The position numbers were made by a program, and so were the translations under genes. A stretch of 64,000 bases of DNA, from contig WPIO01000172.1 in NCBI GenBank assembly GCA_009760855.2, positions 503,001 through 567,000 of the forward strand, in the 5' to 3' direction. Of the stretch, positions 1 through 11,668 are shown piece by piece. The notes beneath the pieces were generated by a model. That model made no database searches. It saw only the letters and a program-made list of their open reading frames with translations, and was not told where the DNA came from. Source of the DNA: Cristatella mucedo (Eukaryota; Bryozoa; Phylactolaemata; Cristatellidae). Position 1 is the stretch's first letter. Each line of letters begins with the position of its first letter.

Positions 1-1330
1 TCTGGGAACGGTTGAGGAGATGGTTTATTGTCGACATCAGCATTTTTGGATTGTGCATCTGTGATTCAACAATGTTTTTATAAAAACTAGACTTGGCCTT
101 TGCTAGGATCGATTGGTACGACCTACAGTAGTCTTCATATGCCTGTCGATGGACAGTTAGTCAGGATCTTTTGTATGCTTTTTCAAGCTTTCGTTTAGTA
201 GACTTGGCTAGTTTAATGTCTGTGGTAAACCATAGGCCGTCTGGGCGGGGGCGCGCAGTGCGCTTTGTCAGAGGGGCAAACTCGTCTAGCCTGTCAGCTA
301 GTGTCGTGTTGAAGCTATCTACCAATGATGACAGATCGGAGGGAGGATTGAGCAGCAGAGGTGAAGCAGATATTCTCGCACGGACAGCATCGATGTCAAG
401 GGTCTTGAGGTTTCGCGATTCACATGTTATTTTAGAGGAGGATGTGGGCGCACACTGTAGATTGAATGAGATCTGCATGTGGTCAGATAAGCATGATTTG
501 GTAATCATTAGTGATGACAAAGTGCAGTTATATGAGAAAGAGAAAATCTGGTCGAGTGTGTGACCCTTGATGTGAGTAGGGCCATGCACATGAGCCACAA
601 GAGACAATGAGTCAGTCAATGCACGAAATTCGGTGCTGAAAGCGTCAGATAAGTTATCAAAGTGAACGTTGAAATCACCCATTACGAGGAAGGATCGATT
701 TCTTGCACACAGAATCGAAATGAGATCGGAGAAATCTGAGATAAAGGAGGATTTGGTACCTGGTGGGCGATAGACTACTGCCACTATCGGTAGCTTGTTT
801 TCGGGTGAGATCAGGACAATTGATTCAAAAGACTGCTTCGAGGGTACCGCAAATGGCTTGAAGTTGAATTTCGAGCGCACGACAATAGCAACTCCACCTC
901 CAGTTTTGATTGATCTAGGGGTGTGAAAGAACGAGAAACCAGATGGAGTTGCGTCTTTAATTGTCGGACAGTTTATCGATTTCAGCCAAGTTTCAGTTAG
1001 GGCGAGCAGGTCGATACCATTTTCAGAAATAAGGTCGCTTATTACCAGAGGTTTATTGCACATTGAGCGAGGATTCCAAAGGCAAGCGTTAGGTCTGGCC
1101 GATGGGGTTACAACAGGCTTGATGACCACTAAGTTTGAGGAATTTACAGTGACGCATGTAGGGGAGCGTGCTGAGCGGTTCGAGACAAGGCTAGGAATAC
1201 CGAACGAGCTGGTACTCAGCTTGCAGGTTCCGCCCAACGAGCGGCGTCTGAGCTGGCGGTTCCGGCCACCGCAGCGGCTACTGGGTGCTTTTCTTTTGTT
1301 AATGCATAGTTCATGAATCTTAGCAACAAC
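1..1330 (-). mobile_element. LINE-B endonuclease region (CR1/L2-type), runs off window
   Basis: This is an antisense copy of the LINE-B apurinic-type endonuclease, the enzyme that nicks target DNA for target-primed reverse transcription. The minus-strand frame shows LLALTETWL, TGGGVAI, VVYRPPG, GDFNVHFDN and SDHMQ, which are the expected endonuclease motifs in order. The same protein reappears on the plus strand at 8280-9990, where it runs into the LINE-B RT, so family membership is clear. The copy continues past base 1 and its RT is outside the window. It meets LINE-A in opposite orientation at about 1330. Confidence 0.85.
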
Positions 1331-1387
1331 ATGCACATTCGTGCCTCCATTAAGCCCCCTCCGACCACAGCAATCGCCGTTCCTCAA
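161..1387 (-). pseudogene. Open 408-codon LINE-B endonuclease frame with a foreign start
   Basis: This is the longest uninterrupted frame of the LINE-B endonuclease in the window (408 codons). The first ATG, at 1387, lies in antisense LINE-A sequence. The first 20 or so residues are therefore not LINE-B, and homology starts near VVAKIHELC at about 1330. The same IHELC segment occurs at 8335-8380, preceded there by the basic QQLLSLRRRRSN stretch. Downstream the family frame should continue through KRKLEKAYKRS into the RT, but here it meets a stop in the linker. It is probably not an expressed gene despite being open. Confidence 0.7.
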
Positions 1388-3172
1388 AATGTGACCTTTC
1401 TTAAAAGGTTCTCTGATGTTTCTGCCTGTGATGTGGCTGCCTTAATAAGGTCTAGCAAAAAGAGCTCGTCTCCTGAAGACCCTATACCTTCATCTCTGTG
1501 GTCTTCACTGGCAGACCAACTTAGCCGTGCCATAACCAAGATTTTTAATGCTTCTTTGGGAAAAGGGGTCGTCCCAAAGTCCTTCAAATCGGCAATCGTT
1601 AGACCTATTCTTAAAAAGCCTGGATTAGACACAGAGTCCTAGCAAACTATCGTCCAGTTTCCCTTCTTCCGTTCTTATCAAAGATTCTGGAAAAAATTGT
1701 TGCTAAGCAGCTAGTTGAACATATTGAAAATAATGGAATGTCAGAAACATTTCAATCAGGTTTCAAGAGGCAGCACTCTACTGAAACTGCTCTCCTCCGT
1801 GTTAACAATGATATTATACGTGGCAACGACGACGGGAATGTCACTACCCTAGCTCTGCTAGATCTGTCTGCTGCTTTTGACACCATTGATCACGAAGTTC
1901 TGCTCGAACGATTCAGAACAACGACCAGTCTGGCAGACTAAGCACTGGCGTGGTTTAAATCATACTTGTCTGATCGTGCGCAATCCGTGTCGTGTGGGGG
2001 TCAGGTCTCAGGCAAGAGAAGGTCACCTGCGGAGCCCCTCAAGGGTCTGTACTTGGTCCCTTGCTGTTCTCTATTTATACGCAACCTCTGGGAAAAGTTA
2101 TTAAGGCCCATGGAATAGGATATCACTTCTATGCTGCCGATACTCAGTTGTATTTGTCATTTAAACCGTCGGAATCTGCTGCAGCAACTGAGAAACTGAA
2201 TGGTGGCCTTGCCGATATTCGATCGTGGATGTCGGAAAACTTCTTGAAATTAAATGACGATAAAACCGAACTGCTTCTCATAGGACACCCTAAGCGTGTG
2301 GCTGGATTAAAAGGCTTTGCTGTTCTAATTGGTGATGCCATTGTGCGACCTTCACCACGTGCTCGAAATCTAGGTTTCGTGTTCGACAGCTGCCTCAATT
2401 TCAAAAGCTTCATTCAGAAGACTGCCTTTACAGCTAGCCATCACATCCGATCCCTATCCAAGATTAGAAGCTGTCTCTCACAGTGGCTTGTAAAAAATTT
2501 AACTAGCTGTTTATTTCTGTCTCGGCTTGATTATTGCAATTCCCTTTTGGCTGGGCTACCAAAGAAAGCTATTATGCCACTACAGTGAACTATGAATATG
2601 GCTGCAAAGCTGGTCTTCAAGTCCCAGCGGTTTGAGCACGTGTCTCCTTTGCTGAAAGAGCTAGGATGGTTGCCGGTTGAGCAAAGGATACAGAGCAAAG
2701 TTCTTACGCTGACCCACAAGGCCCGCCACGGCTTGACTCCTTCGTACCTAGCTGAACTGCTGCATCAGTTTCAGCCTTTTCGTGCCCTCAGGTCCTGTGT
2801 GGACAATAAATTAGCTGTCTCATTCCTCCGCTTGAAGACAGTTGGCGACAGAAGCTTTAGCTCTGCAGGTCCTAGACTGTGGAACTCGCTTCCACATTTC
2901 TTACGCAACGACAACTACTCTGCAACTGCCGACTATGGCACATCTTTTTCAGCGGTCATGAACTGCTACTTCTATGCTACTCACTACCTCAACTGATCTC
3001 CTAACTCTGCTATGCTTCCCACTTTCTCTTTGTTGCGTGAGACGAAGTCTGTTGGCTAGCGAATGCGTACCGAAAGCCGCTTAGGCTGTGAGTGGGCTAT
3101 ACAAAACTCTCCTGCGTAACACCCACATGGTCTTTATGAATTTGTGGAGTTACTGACGGAGATACATTACAT
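1331..3172 (+). mobile_element. LINE-A reverse transcriptase and 3' end
   Basis: This is a 5'-truncated LINE-A copy with the RT domain. Recognisable blocks in order are the fingers segment at about 1560-1690 ([30 protein letters not shown]), ALLDLSAAFDTIDHEVLL (1850-1905), [20 protein letters not shown] (2030-2095) and [10 protein letters not shown] (2129-2160). YAADTQ replaces the catalytic YADD, a lost aspartate. The thumb and C-terminal domain follow ([29 protein letters not shown]), ending near 2995. Frame changes at about 1640, 1940-2000 and 2588 break it into pieces. The 3' UTR ends with the family tail GGAGATACATTACATT at 3159-3174. It is inactive. Confidence 0.85.
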
Positions 3173-3675
3173 TTGCTGTTTTTAAATACTCACTGTGGTA
3201 AGCTGTTTATTGTTAGATAGACGTTGTTAGACTTTTCTTTCTTAAGAGTATTTTAAGTATTGAATTATAAAGGAAGATCAAAATCATTACTACAAATATC
3301 ACAGGATAATCTACTATAAACCTTTGCCACTTCTTATATAAATGCATTTCCTTAAATGATCGTAACTAATGTAGAAAATAGTAAGTTGAAGAAACAGGTA
3401 AACTGAATACCTAGCTTGCCAGTTTCATTTGTGGATGCCTGCTAACTTTAGAAAAGCAAGCGGTGCTGTATCATTAAACAACTACTCTTGGGATGTCTTG
3501 AGTGCAATTCAAGACCTGAACACTCCGCACTTCTAATATGCGTGCTTTATTGAAACCGGCATCATTTGTTCCAGGTATACTATTTAGGTGTCCTAGTTTA
3601 TGACTTCCCGACTCCTGTAGCGTTTTCTGGACTTCATGAATACTTTTCATTCACATTTCATTCTCCTTATGCTAG
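3173..3675 (+). other. Extra copy of the host intron, ahead of exon copy A
   Basis: This stretch matches the introns at 3973-4480 and 29742-30231. Shared landmarks are AAGCTGTTTATTGTTAGA, the CTATAAACCTTT segment, GTAAGTTGAAGAAACAGGTA and the CTGGACTTCATGAATACTT segment just before the acceptor. It ends in a pyrimidine-rich CATTTCATTCTCCTTATGCTAG acceptor. Its 5' end is cut off by the LINE-A tail. The intron was therefore duplicated in tandem, and an upstream exon may have been lost. Confidence 0.6.
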
Positions 3676-3972
3676 ACAGCCTCAGTGGGAATAACTCAAC
3701 AATAGCAATATGCGCCGTCGGCGAACTCCTTCAAATAACAGATCTCCAGTTCCTCAATATTGAGCAGACTACTTGCAGCATTCCCCAAGGTAGAAAGCAG
3801 AAAACGTTCACGGTACCGTTCGAACTAACGTTGCGGTCAAACGATGGTGCTGACATGACTACTTTGAACATGAGGATAAAATGCGAAGTATTTGGCAACA
3901 ACCGAACTGGTGAGAGATCGGAATTCCATGACAAGGCGTGGGTAGAGGTGTCGGCATGTAGAAAAGATGCAG
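3676..3972 (+). CDS. Host exon candidate, copy A of a glycoprotein domain
   Basis: This predicted internal exon of 297 bp (99 codons) starts after a TATGCTAG acceptor and stops before a GTAAGC donor, with phase 1 at both ends. It encodes DSLSGNNSTIAICAVGELL, then a TTCSIPQGRKQKTFTV segment and an AWVEVSACRKDA end. It has potential N-glycosylation sites (NNS/NST, NRT) and several cysteines, so it looks extracellular and beta-rich. It is a close paralogue of the C-terminal half of the 29217-29741 exon. The differences include three in-frame indels and no stop. I do not recognise the family. An integrin leg or Ig-like sandwich is conceivable but unproven. Confidence 0.5.
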
Positions 3973-4480
3973 GTAAGCTGATGTTTGCTGCGCTTGTCAG
4001 TACTCACTGTGCTAAGCTGTTTATTGTTAGACAGTCTGTTCTTTCTAAAGAGTATTTTAACTATTGAATTATAAAGCAAGATCTAAACGATTACTAAAGT
4101 TATCGCGGGATCAGCTACTATAAACCTTTACCACTTCCTATATAAAGGCATTTCCTTAAATGACTGTAACTAATGTAGGCAATAGTAAGTTGAAGAAACA
4201 GGTAAACTGAATAACTAGCTTGCCAATTTCATTTGTGGATTTCTGCTAACTTTTCTAAAGCAAGCAGGGCTGTATCAATTAATAACTACTCGTGGGATTT
4301 CTTGAGAGCAATTCTAGACCTGGACACTCAGCACTTCTAATATGCATGTAATACTAAAACGGCTATATGTGTTCTAGGTATACTATTTAGGTGTCCTAGT
4401 TTGTGACTTCCCGACTCATGTAGCATATTCTGGACTTCATGAATACTTGTAATCCACACTTCTTTGACTGCAGTCCAATG
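3973..4480 (+). other. Host intron copy A with terminal acceptor
   Basis: The intron starts GTAAGCTG and ends CTTCTTTGACTGCAG at about 4472. It is roughly 85-90% identical by eye to 29742-30231. The short coding-like stretch after the acceptor (DVTANYKDWLRIFNDLA) is cut after about 80 bp by an antisense LINE-A fragment. Confidence 0.55.
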
Positions 4481-4544
4481 GATGTGACTGCTAACTATAA
4501 AGACTGGCTCAGAATCTTCAATGATTTAGCTAAGTTATGCCATT

Positions 4545-5400
4545 TGCTAGAATATTTCCTTAGTGAGAAGCATAGCTGATTCAGGGAAGCAGTTGAGGTG
4601 GTGAGTAGCACGGACGTAGCCGTACAGGACTGCTGAAAAAGATGAGTCGGCAGCACGAGAAGAGTTGTCATTGCGTAGGAATTGAGAAGTGAGTTACACA
4701 GTCTAGGACTTGCATAGCTCAAGCTTCTGTCGCCAACGGTCTTTAAGCGAAGGAGCGGAACCGCTAGTTTATTGTCCATACATGACCTGAGGGCACGAGG
4801 AGGCTGAACCTGGTGAAGGAGTTCAGCTAAATATGGAGGAGCGACGCCGTGGCGGGCTTTGCGGGTCAGCATAAGAACTGTGCTCTGTATCCGCTGATCA
4901 ACTAGCAGCCATCCTAGCTCTTTTAGAAAAAAAGACACGTGGTCAAACCTATGGGACTTGAAAATTAGCCTTGCAGCCATATTCACAGCCAGCTGCAATG
5001 GCCTAGGTGCTTTTGTTGGTAGCCCAGACAAAAGATAATTACAATAATCAAGAGGAGACGGAACTAAGGAGCCAGTAAAATGTTTTGCATGCCACTATGG
5101 AAGACAGCTCTTAATCTTAGAACAAGGATCGGACGTGATGGCTAGCTGTACAAGCAGTCTTCTAAATGATGCTTTTGAAATTTAGGCAGCTGTTCAAAAC
5201 GACACCTAAATTTCGACCTCGTAGTGATTGTTGCACACTACCATTGCCGATAAAAAAACAAAAGCGAAGTTTTTGCTCTGTTTTAAACAGATCGGCGAGG
5301 GTTGGTGACCTCACGCCTACAATAATTGCTGCATTGGCTTCAGCTTTCTCCTGGAGTTCGGTCTTCCGGTAAACCCACAAGAGGTACTATTCCCTAAAAT
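4545..5400 (-). mobile_element. LINE-A RT thumb and C-terminal fragment
   Basis: The minus strand reads RGRNLGVVLNSCLNFKSII (about 5165-5225), then the fragment around MSGLPTKAPRPLQL, LLKELGWL, KARHGVAPPYLAELLHQ and DNKLAVPLLRLKTVGDRSL. This is the distal LINE-A protein. It lacks the LINE-A 3' UTR. The segment upstream of RGRNLG differs from the 2270-2370 copy, so this may be a subfamily. The same fragment occurs at 30317-31125 as part of the large duplication. Confidence 0.75.
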
Positions 5401-5839
5401 AAATACTCCGGAATGTACCAGAATATCCAGATCCTAGATCATGCGATTTATTAAAAAAATGTCGATGCTAGATGTGACTCTTGCATTAGTATATTTTTTC
5501 TATCTACTTCCTAACCACTTATAATATCCGACTACTTTATTTATCCAACACCTAAGTGATAAACTATAAGTGAACTATAGAACTCACCGAAATACTGGTA
5601 AGTACTATGTAGTCGGCTAACTGATGCATGGTAACTGAACAGCGACTAGGCTTGGGCTGAGGTATAGCGAGCACTCAGTTGAAACTACTAGTGAGTTATT
5701 TTGGTACGGTGAAGCTACGCGAAGATATAAATAAGATTGGATCTGGCAAGACGTTAATGAGCCAAGAAGAATCATAAGGTGCTAGAAGGGCTTATAATGT
5801 ATATCTGAGACCACCCCACCAGGGTTCTTATTCTATCAG
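5401..5839. other. Unclassified spacer shared by both duplication copies
   Basis: No gene is visible. The spacer is AT-rich and matches 31126-31560, for example at CTATCTACTTCCTAACCACT and TTGGGCTGAGGTATAGCGAG. It could be non-coding 5' sequence of a LINE-A copy or host intron. Confidence 0.4.
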
Positions 5840-7830
5840 TCCATGCGTTCTGACAAGGTTGATGGTGGGTCGCATTCGTTGTGGTCGAATCGTTTGCCTA
5901 TAAGATGTGCCGTTTTTCGCATGGGCGTCCTTTGAATCAGCTACAATCAGGTCTTCATCAATAACAGTGCCTCTTACTGTTGTAATATACTGACCTCCTT
6001 CTGATTGTCTAAACTTGTTTGTAGAGGAGTTTTCAGAGTTCCACCCTAAAATATTTGTGTGACAGGCCGTTAAGAATTGCTGGAGACTTCAATATTCACG
6101 TTGACAACCCCAGCAAAAGCCTGGTCCGCTCATTTCTTGACTTTCTGGAGAACTTTGGATTGGTCCAACGTGTTAATCATACCACCCATGTCGGTGGCCG
6201 TGTTCTTGATCTTGTGATCATAAAGGATGTGCTCCCAACTAACATTGCAGTGAGCCAGCTGACCCTCACAGATCATTGTACGGTCGCGTTTCCTGCTCAC
6301 TTGTACGTACACGGTAATGTCGAACTTGTCAAGTGACGTAACTTACAAAGCATTGACATAGACACATTTTTGAATCCTTTAGTGCAGGTCTTCTTAATCT
6401 GCATTCAGAATCGACCGGCAGCCTCGTGACCCTCACTGATGCAGTGAACATGGCACTCAGAGGTGCTCTTCACAATCATGCTCCCGTTCATTCTATTTGC
6501 GCACAAAGTCATGGAGATTTCTTTTCATTTAAAAAAAATTCCTAAGGATGCGACCGGTTGAGCTGAGGTTGTTGAACGTTGTTTGATGAAAGCGGAGTAA
6601 GATTCAGATCTAGTCATTTCAAAGACTTCCTTTGATTTTACACCCGTAAGCTTAAAAATACAGGCTTCTTATTTCACTCGAAAGCTGAATTCCTACCAGT
6701 CGGAATCAAAACAGACTTTTTGGACAGTAAATCATTTACTGGTCAATCCTGAGAGGTCTGACTCCCCAGATATCAGGGGCTCAGCCGATTATTTGTCAGC
6801 CTTATTTACGGAAAAAATTGTGCACATTCGTGCCTCCATAAAGCCATCCCCGATTAAAGCGATAGTGGAATCATGGCCTGCGACTTTCCTTAAAAGGTTT
6901 TCAGAGGTTCCAGCATGTGATGTAGCTACCTGAATAAGATCTAGCACTAAGAGCTCATCTCCTGGAGACCATATACCATCATCTCTGTGATCTTCACTTG
7001 CTGACCAACTTAGCCCTACCATAACCGAGATTTTTAATGGTTCTTTGGGAAAAGGGGTCATACCCAAGATCTTCGGATCGGCAATCGTTAGACCCATACT
7101 TAAAAAGCCTGGATTGGATACAAAGGTCCTTGCAAACTATCGCCCAGTTTTCCTTCTTCCTTTCTCGTCAAAGATTTTTGAAAAGATTGTTGCTAAGCAG
7201 CTATTTGAACATATTGAAAAGAATGAAACGTCAGAAATATTTCAATCAGATTTCAAAAGGCAGCACTGTACTGAAACTGCTCTCCTCCGTGTTAACAACG
7301 ACATTCTGTGCAGCAACGATGACGGAAATGTCGTCTGCGTAGCTCAGCTAGATCTGGCAGCTGCCTTCGAAACCATTGATCACGATTTTCTATTTAAACG
7401 ATTGAGAATAACGATCGGTCTGGAGGACAAAGCACCGGTGTGGTTTAAATCGTAGTTGTCTGATTGTGTCCAATCCGTGTCGTATGGGGGTAATTTCTCA
7501 ATGAGAGACGGGTCACCTGCGGAGTCACTCAAGGCTCCATACTCGGTTCGCTGCTGTTCTCCATTTATACTCAGCTTCTGGGAATAGTGATTAAGGCCCA
7601 TGGAATAGAATATAACTTTTAAGGTAACGGTACTCAGCTGTATTTTTCAGTCAAACCGTCGGAATCTGCTGCAGCAACTGAGAAGCTGAATGCTTGCCTT
7701 GCCGATATTCGATCTTGGGTGTCGGAAAACTTCTTGAAAATAAATGACGATAAAACCAAACTGCAGCTCACAGGACACCCTAAGCGTGCGGCTGGCTTAA
7801 AAGGCTTTGCTCTATCAGGAGCGAGAGAAT
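5840..7830 (+). mobile_element. LINE-A endonuclease C-terminus and RT, decayed
   Basis: The plus-strand pieces are the endonuclease end (RIAGDFNIHVDNPSKS, VLDLVI, LTLTDH at 6060-6280), a linker, then RT with KSAIVRPILKKPGLD-type sequence (7075-7120), NYRPVFLLPFSSKIFEKIV, LLRVNNDILCSNDDGN and LDLAAAFETIDHDFL. The last is the catalytic block A, with the first aspartate kept. GVPQ and YADD are destroyed by stops and frameshifts (7450-7640). FLKINDDKTKLQLTGHPKRA at 7730-7790 is the last clear block. It is truncated before the thumb and is non-functional. Confidence 0.8.
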
Positions 7831-8230
7831 CAAGCAACTTAACACAAATTTGCCCAAACGTCGAAGTCGAAACAGTACTCGGTAGCACTGCAGTTCGATT
7901 ATAATTTTACATTATCTTACTTTATATTTTGGAATACCTTCGCAAGGCGCACGACTGAAAAAGAGACGTGATGTCACAAATAAATGGACCTACTTGGATG
8001 TGGTAGCACTGTATAGTCACTTACAGTAGGCCAACATGACTGCGACTGATGTAGTTGTTTAGTTAAAGTTCAATTTTGAACAGGACACAAAACTGCTTTC
8101 CGAAGGTAATCGAATGCGGAAACGATACAGCTAAGACCTGTTTGAAGTTATTGTGATTGTTATTTGAGCGTAGTGCGTAAGAATTTAAGTGCCTATGGAT
8201 ATCTAAATGCTTATCGCTTCGGGCTGCCTG
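7831..8230. other. Tail of the duplication and LINE-B 5' flank
   Basis: 7831-8110 is shared with 33540-33835 and contains no recognisable gene. It looks like unclassified repeat sequence with some LINE-B antisense resemblance near 7985-8090. 8110-8230 is not shared and nothing is recognised there. Confidence 0.35.
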
Positions 8231-8617
8231 GTCTCCCAAGACGGCGGCTGCTTTAGCTAGGCCGACGGCTAGTAACCTGCACATTAGTTGTGATCGCCAG
8301 CAGCTGTTATCGCTTCGTCGTCGTAGATCAAATGCATTCCTAGATATTAATGTTGTTGCTAAGATTCATGAATTATGTAATAGCAAAAAAAAGCACGCTG
8401 TAGCCGCCGAGGTGGCCGAAACCGCCAGGTCAGGCACAGCTTGTTCATCTGGAAGTGTGGGCCAAGTACCCACTCTTTGGTATTCCTAGCATTGTCTAGA
8501 AACGTTCAGCACGCTCCCCCACATGCGTCAATGTAAATCTCTCTAATTTAGTGGTCATCAGGCATGTTGTAAATTCCATCGGCCAGACTTAACGATTGCC
8601 TTTGGATTACTTGCTCA

Positions 8618-9259
8618 ATGTGCAATAACCATCTGGTAATAAGCGACCTTATTTCTGAAAATAGTATCGACCTGCTCACCCTAACTGAAACTTGGCTAAA
8701 ATCGATAAACTGCCCGACAATAAAAGACGCTACCCTGTCTGCTTTCTGGTTCTTTCACACCCCTAGATCGACCGAAACTGGAGGTGGAGTTGCCATTATC
8801 CTGAGTTCGAAATTCAACTTCCAGCCATTTGCAGTACCCTCGAAGCAGTCTTTTGAATCAATTGTCTTGGTCTCGTTCGAAAACAAGCTACCAATAGTGG
8901 CAGTAGTCTATCACCCACCAGGTACCAAATCCTCCTTTATCTCAGATTTCTCCGATCTCATTTCGATTCTGTGTGCAAGAAATAGATCCTTCCTCGTAAT
9001 GGGTGATTTCAACGTTCACATTGATAACTTATCTGAAGCTTTCTGCATCGAATTTTGTGCATTGACTGACTCATTGTCTCTTGTGGCTCATGTGCATGGC
9101 CGTACTCACATCAAGAGTAACACACTCAACCAAATTTTCTCATACGACTGCACTTTGTCATCACCACTTATCACCAAATCCTGCTTATCTGACCACATGC
9201 AGACCTCATTCAATCTACAGTGTGTGCCCACCTCCTCCTCTACAATAAAATGTGAATAG
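8618..9259 (+). pseudogene. LINE-B endonuclease open segment
   Basis: This is a 213-codon open stretch covering most of the endonuclease. TETWL supplies the metal-binding glutamate, GDFNVH the Asp/Asn pair and SDH the catalytic Asp-His. It ends at a stop just after the domain (9257), where the opposite-strand copy at 161-1387 reads on. It is a fragment of the longer LINE-B ORF2-like protein, and its ATG is internal. Confidence 0.7.
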
Positions 9260-10318
9260 CGAAACCTCAAGACCATTAACATCGTTGCTGTCCGTGCGAG
9301 AATATCTGCTTTACCTCTGCTGCTCGGTACTCCCTCCGATCTGTCATCATTGGTAGATATATACAACACGACACTAGCTGACACGCTCGATGTGTTTGCA
9401 CCTCTTAAAAAGCACACTGTGCGCCCCCCCCGCCCAGACGGCCTATGGTTTACCACAGACATTAAACTAGCGTGGTCTACTAAGCGAAAGCTTGAAAAAG
9501 CATACACAAGATCCGGACTAACTGTCCATCGACAGGCATATGAAGACAACTGTAGGTCATACCAATCGATCCTGGCAAAGGCCAAATCTAGCTTCTATAG
9601 AAACATTGTTGAATCACATATGGACAATCCAAATATGCTTATGTCAAGTATAAACCATCTCCTCAACCGCTCCCAGGGAAGCTCCTTACCTAATGATCCT
9701 TGTGATGATCTAGCCGATCGCTTCTCTCGATTCTTTCTGCAGAAGATCGACAAGATCAGGGAATCCATCCCTGCGATGACAACGTCTCCACTAGAATGCT
9801 GCTCCCCGATTCCTGACTGCACCTCAATGTCTGCATTTAAGCAGGTCACTAGTGATCTAGTCCTGAAGTTCATATCCCATCATAGAAGACAACAAGTACT
9901 CTGGACCCTATACCCACTGTCCTGCTCATACGTTGCATTGATCTGCTGCTGCCATGCATAACTAACATCATTAATATGTAATTAGCCACAGGTCGTGTCC
10001 CAGCACCTTCCGAAAAAGCTGTAGTCAGGCCACTTCTCAAGAAAGCTACACTAGACCGTGAGAACTTAAGCAACTACCGCCCAGTCTCTCTTCTACCATT
10101 CCTATAAAAAATACTGGAACTGGTCGTCGCAGACCAACTAAACTCATATACCGAAACCTCATACCTTGCTAGTAAGTTCGAGTCTGGCTTTAGAGCTAAT
10201 CACTCCACAGATTCAGCATTGCTTAGGGTATACAACGACCTACTTAGGAATGCAGATATGGTTAGAGTGTCTCTGCTTGCATTGCTCGATCTTTCGGCAG
10301 CTTTTGATACCATCGATC

Positions 10319-10766
10319 CTAGCTGAACTGCTGCATCATTCGTATCTAGCTGAACTGCTGCATCAGTTTCAGCCGGTTCGCGCCCTCAGGTCCTGTGTGG
10401 ACAATAAATTAGCTGTCCCATTCCTCCGCTTAAAGACAGTTGGCGACAGAAGATTCAGCTCTGCAGGTCCTAGACTGTGGAACTCGCTTCCACAATTCTT
10501 ACGCAACGGCATCTGCTCTCCAACTGCCGACTCTGGCACATCTTTTTCAGCGGTCCTGAACTGCTACTTCTAAGCTACTCGCTACCTCAACTGCTCTCCT
10601 AACTCTGCAATGCTTCCCACTTCCTCTTTGTTGCGTGAAACGAAGTCTGTTGGCTACTGAATGCGTACCGATAGCCGATTAGGCTGTGAGTGCGGTATAC
10701 AAATCTCTCCTGTCTAACACCCACATAGTCTTTATGACTTTGTGGAGTTACTGACGGAGATACATG
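10319..10766 (+). mobile_element. LINE-A 3' fragment inserted in LINE-B
   Basis: This 5'-truncated LINE-A copy encodes LAELLHQFQPVRALRSCVDN through GPRLWNSLPQFLRN, followed by the LINE-A 3' UTR and the GGAGATACAT tail. It interrupts the LINE-B RT exactly at DTID|H. CATCGATC is present on both sides (10311-10318 and just before 10785), an apparent 8-bp target-site duplication. The first 25 bases or so of the insert are repeated (CTAGCTGAACTGCTGCATCA occurs twice). Confidence 0.8.
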
Positions 10767-11668
10767 ACGTGAACATCGATCACAAAGTTCTTCTAGAGCG
10801 CCTCTCATCTCGCCTAGGCATCACCGGCACCGCTCTGCAGTGGTCAAGGTGCTATCTCAGTGGGAGACTCCAGAGTATTGACGTGAATGGTCAAAGATCA
10901 TCTGAAGTACCTCTGAATTATGGCGTACCTCAGGACTCTGTGCTGGGTCCGGTTCTTTTCACGGTTTATACTCTCCCACTTGATGATGTGATTGGCAAGC
11001 ACAATCTAGGCTTTCACTTCTATGCGGATGACACTCAGTCGTACCTTTGCTTTGATCCCTCCCAGCCTTCGATCACCTCATTCTCTCAACTTTTTGATTC
11101 TCTCAACTCACTTGCTGCGTGTATCGATGACATCTGCGCATGGATGGAAGCAAATTTTCTGGAACTAAATGACGATAAATCAAACTTACTAAATATGGGA
11201 AAACCCAGTGTGATTTACAAATTGGAAAGGCTGACTCTCAAAATTGGCTCTGCCAGCATATCTCCAGTTAAGTCAGCTTGAAATCTAGGTGTCATATTCC
11301 AAAGTGACCTCTCTTTAGACGACCATATCAGCTCCACAGTCAAATCTTCAAATCTGCCTATTTTCAGCTTCATAACATTGCTAAAACTCGGGCGTGGTTA
11401 GATAAGGATACCAGGTCCAAGTCGGTCCTTGAATTCGTGACATCACTTCTCGACTTCTGCAACTCACTGCTCGCTGGCCTACCGGCATGTGCGATTAGGC
11501 GATTTCAGCTGGTGCAAAATTCGTCCTTGATGTGCTTATGCATGCTGCCACTAACCTCATTTGCAAGCTGACTCAGTTCATGTCACCCCTAACCACGTTA
11601 TTCATTTTGTTTGTTCGTCAAGCATGATTTTACTAACTATTCAATTGCATTTCCCTTTGCAGCAAATG

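Larger units (their letters stand above)
3676..8110 (+). repeat. Large direct duplication, copy A
   Basis: This block repeats at 29445-33835 in the same order and orientation: exon, intron, antisense LINE-A fragment, unclassified spacer, sense LINE-A and a 250-bp tail. The offset is nearly constant (about 25.7 kb), so one duplication event explains it better than repeated insertions. By eye the copies differ at about one base in ten, plus small indels. The right limit is inside CTGCTT-CCGAAGGTAA, at 8096-8110 here. Confidence 0.75.
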
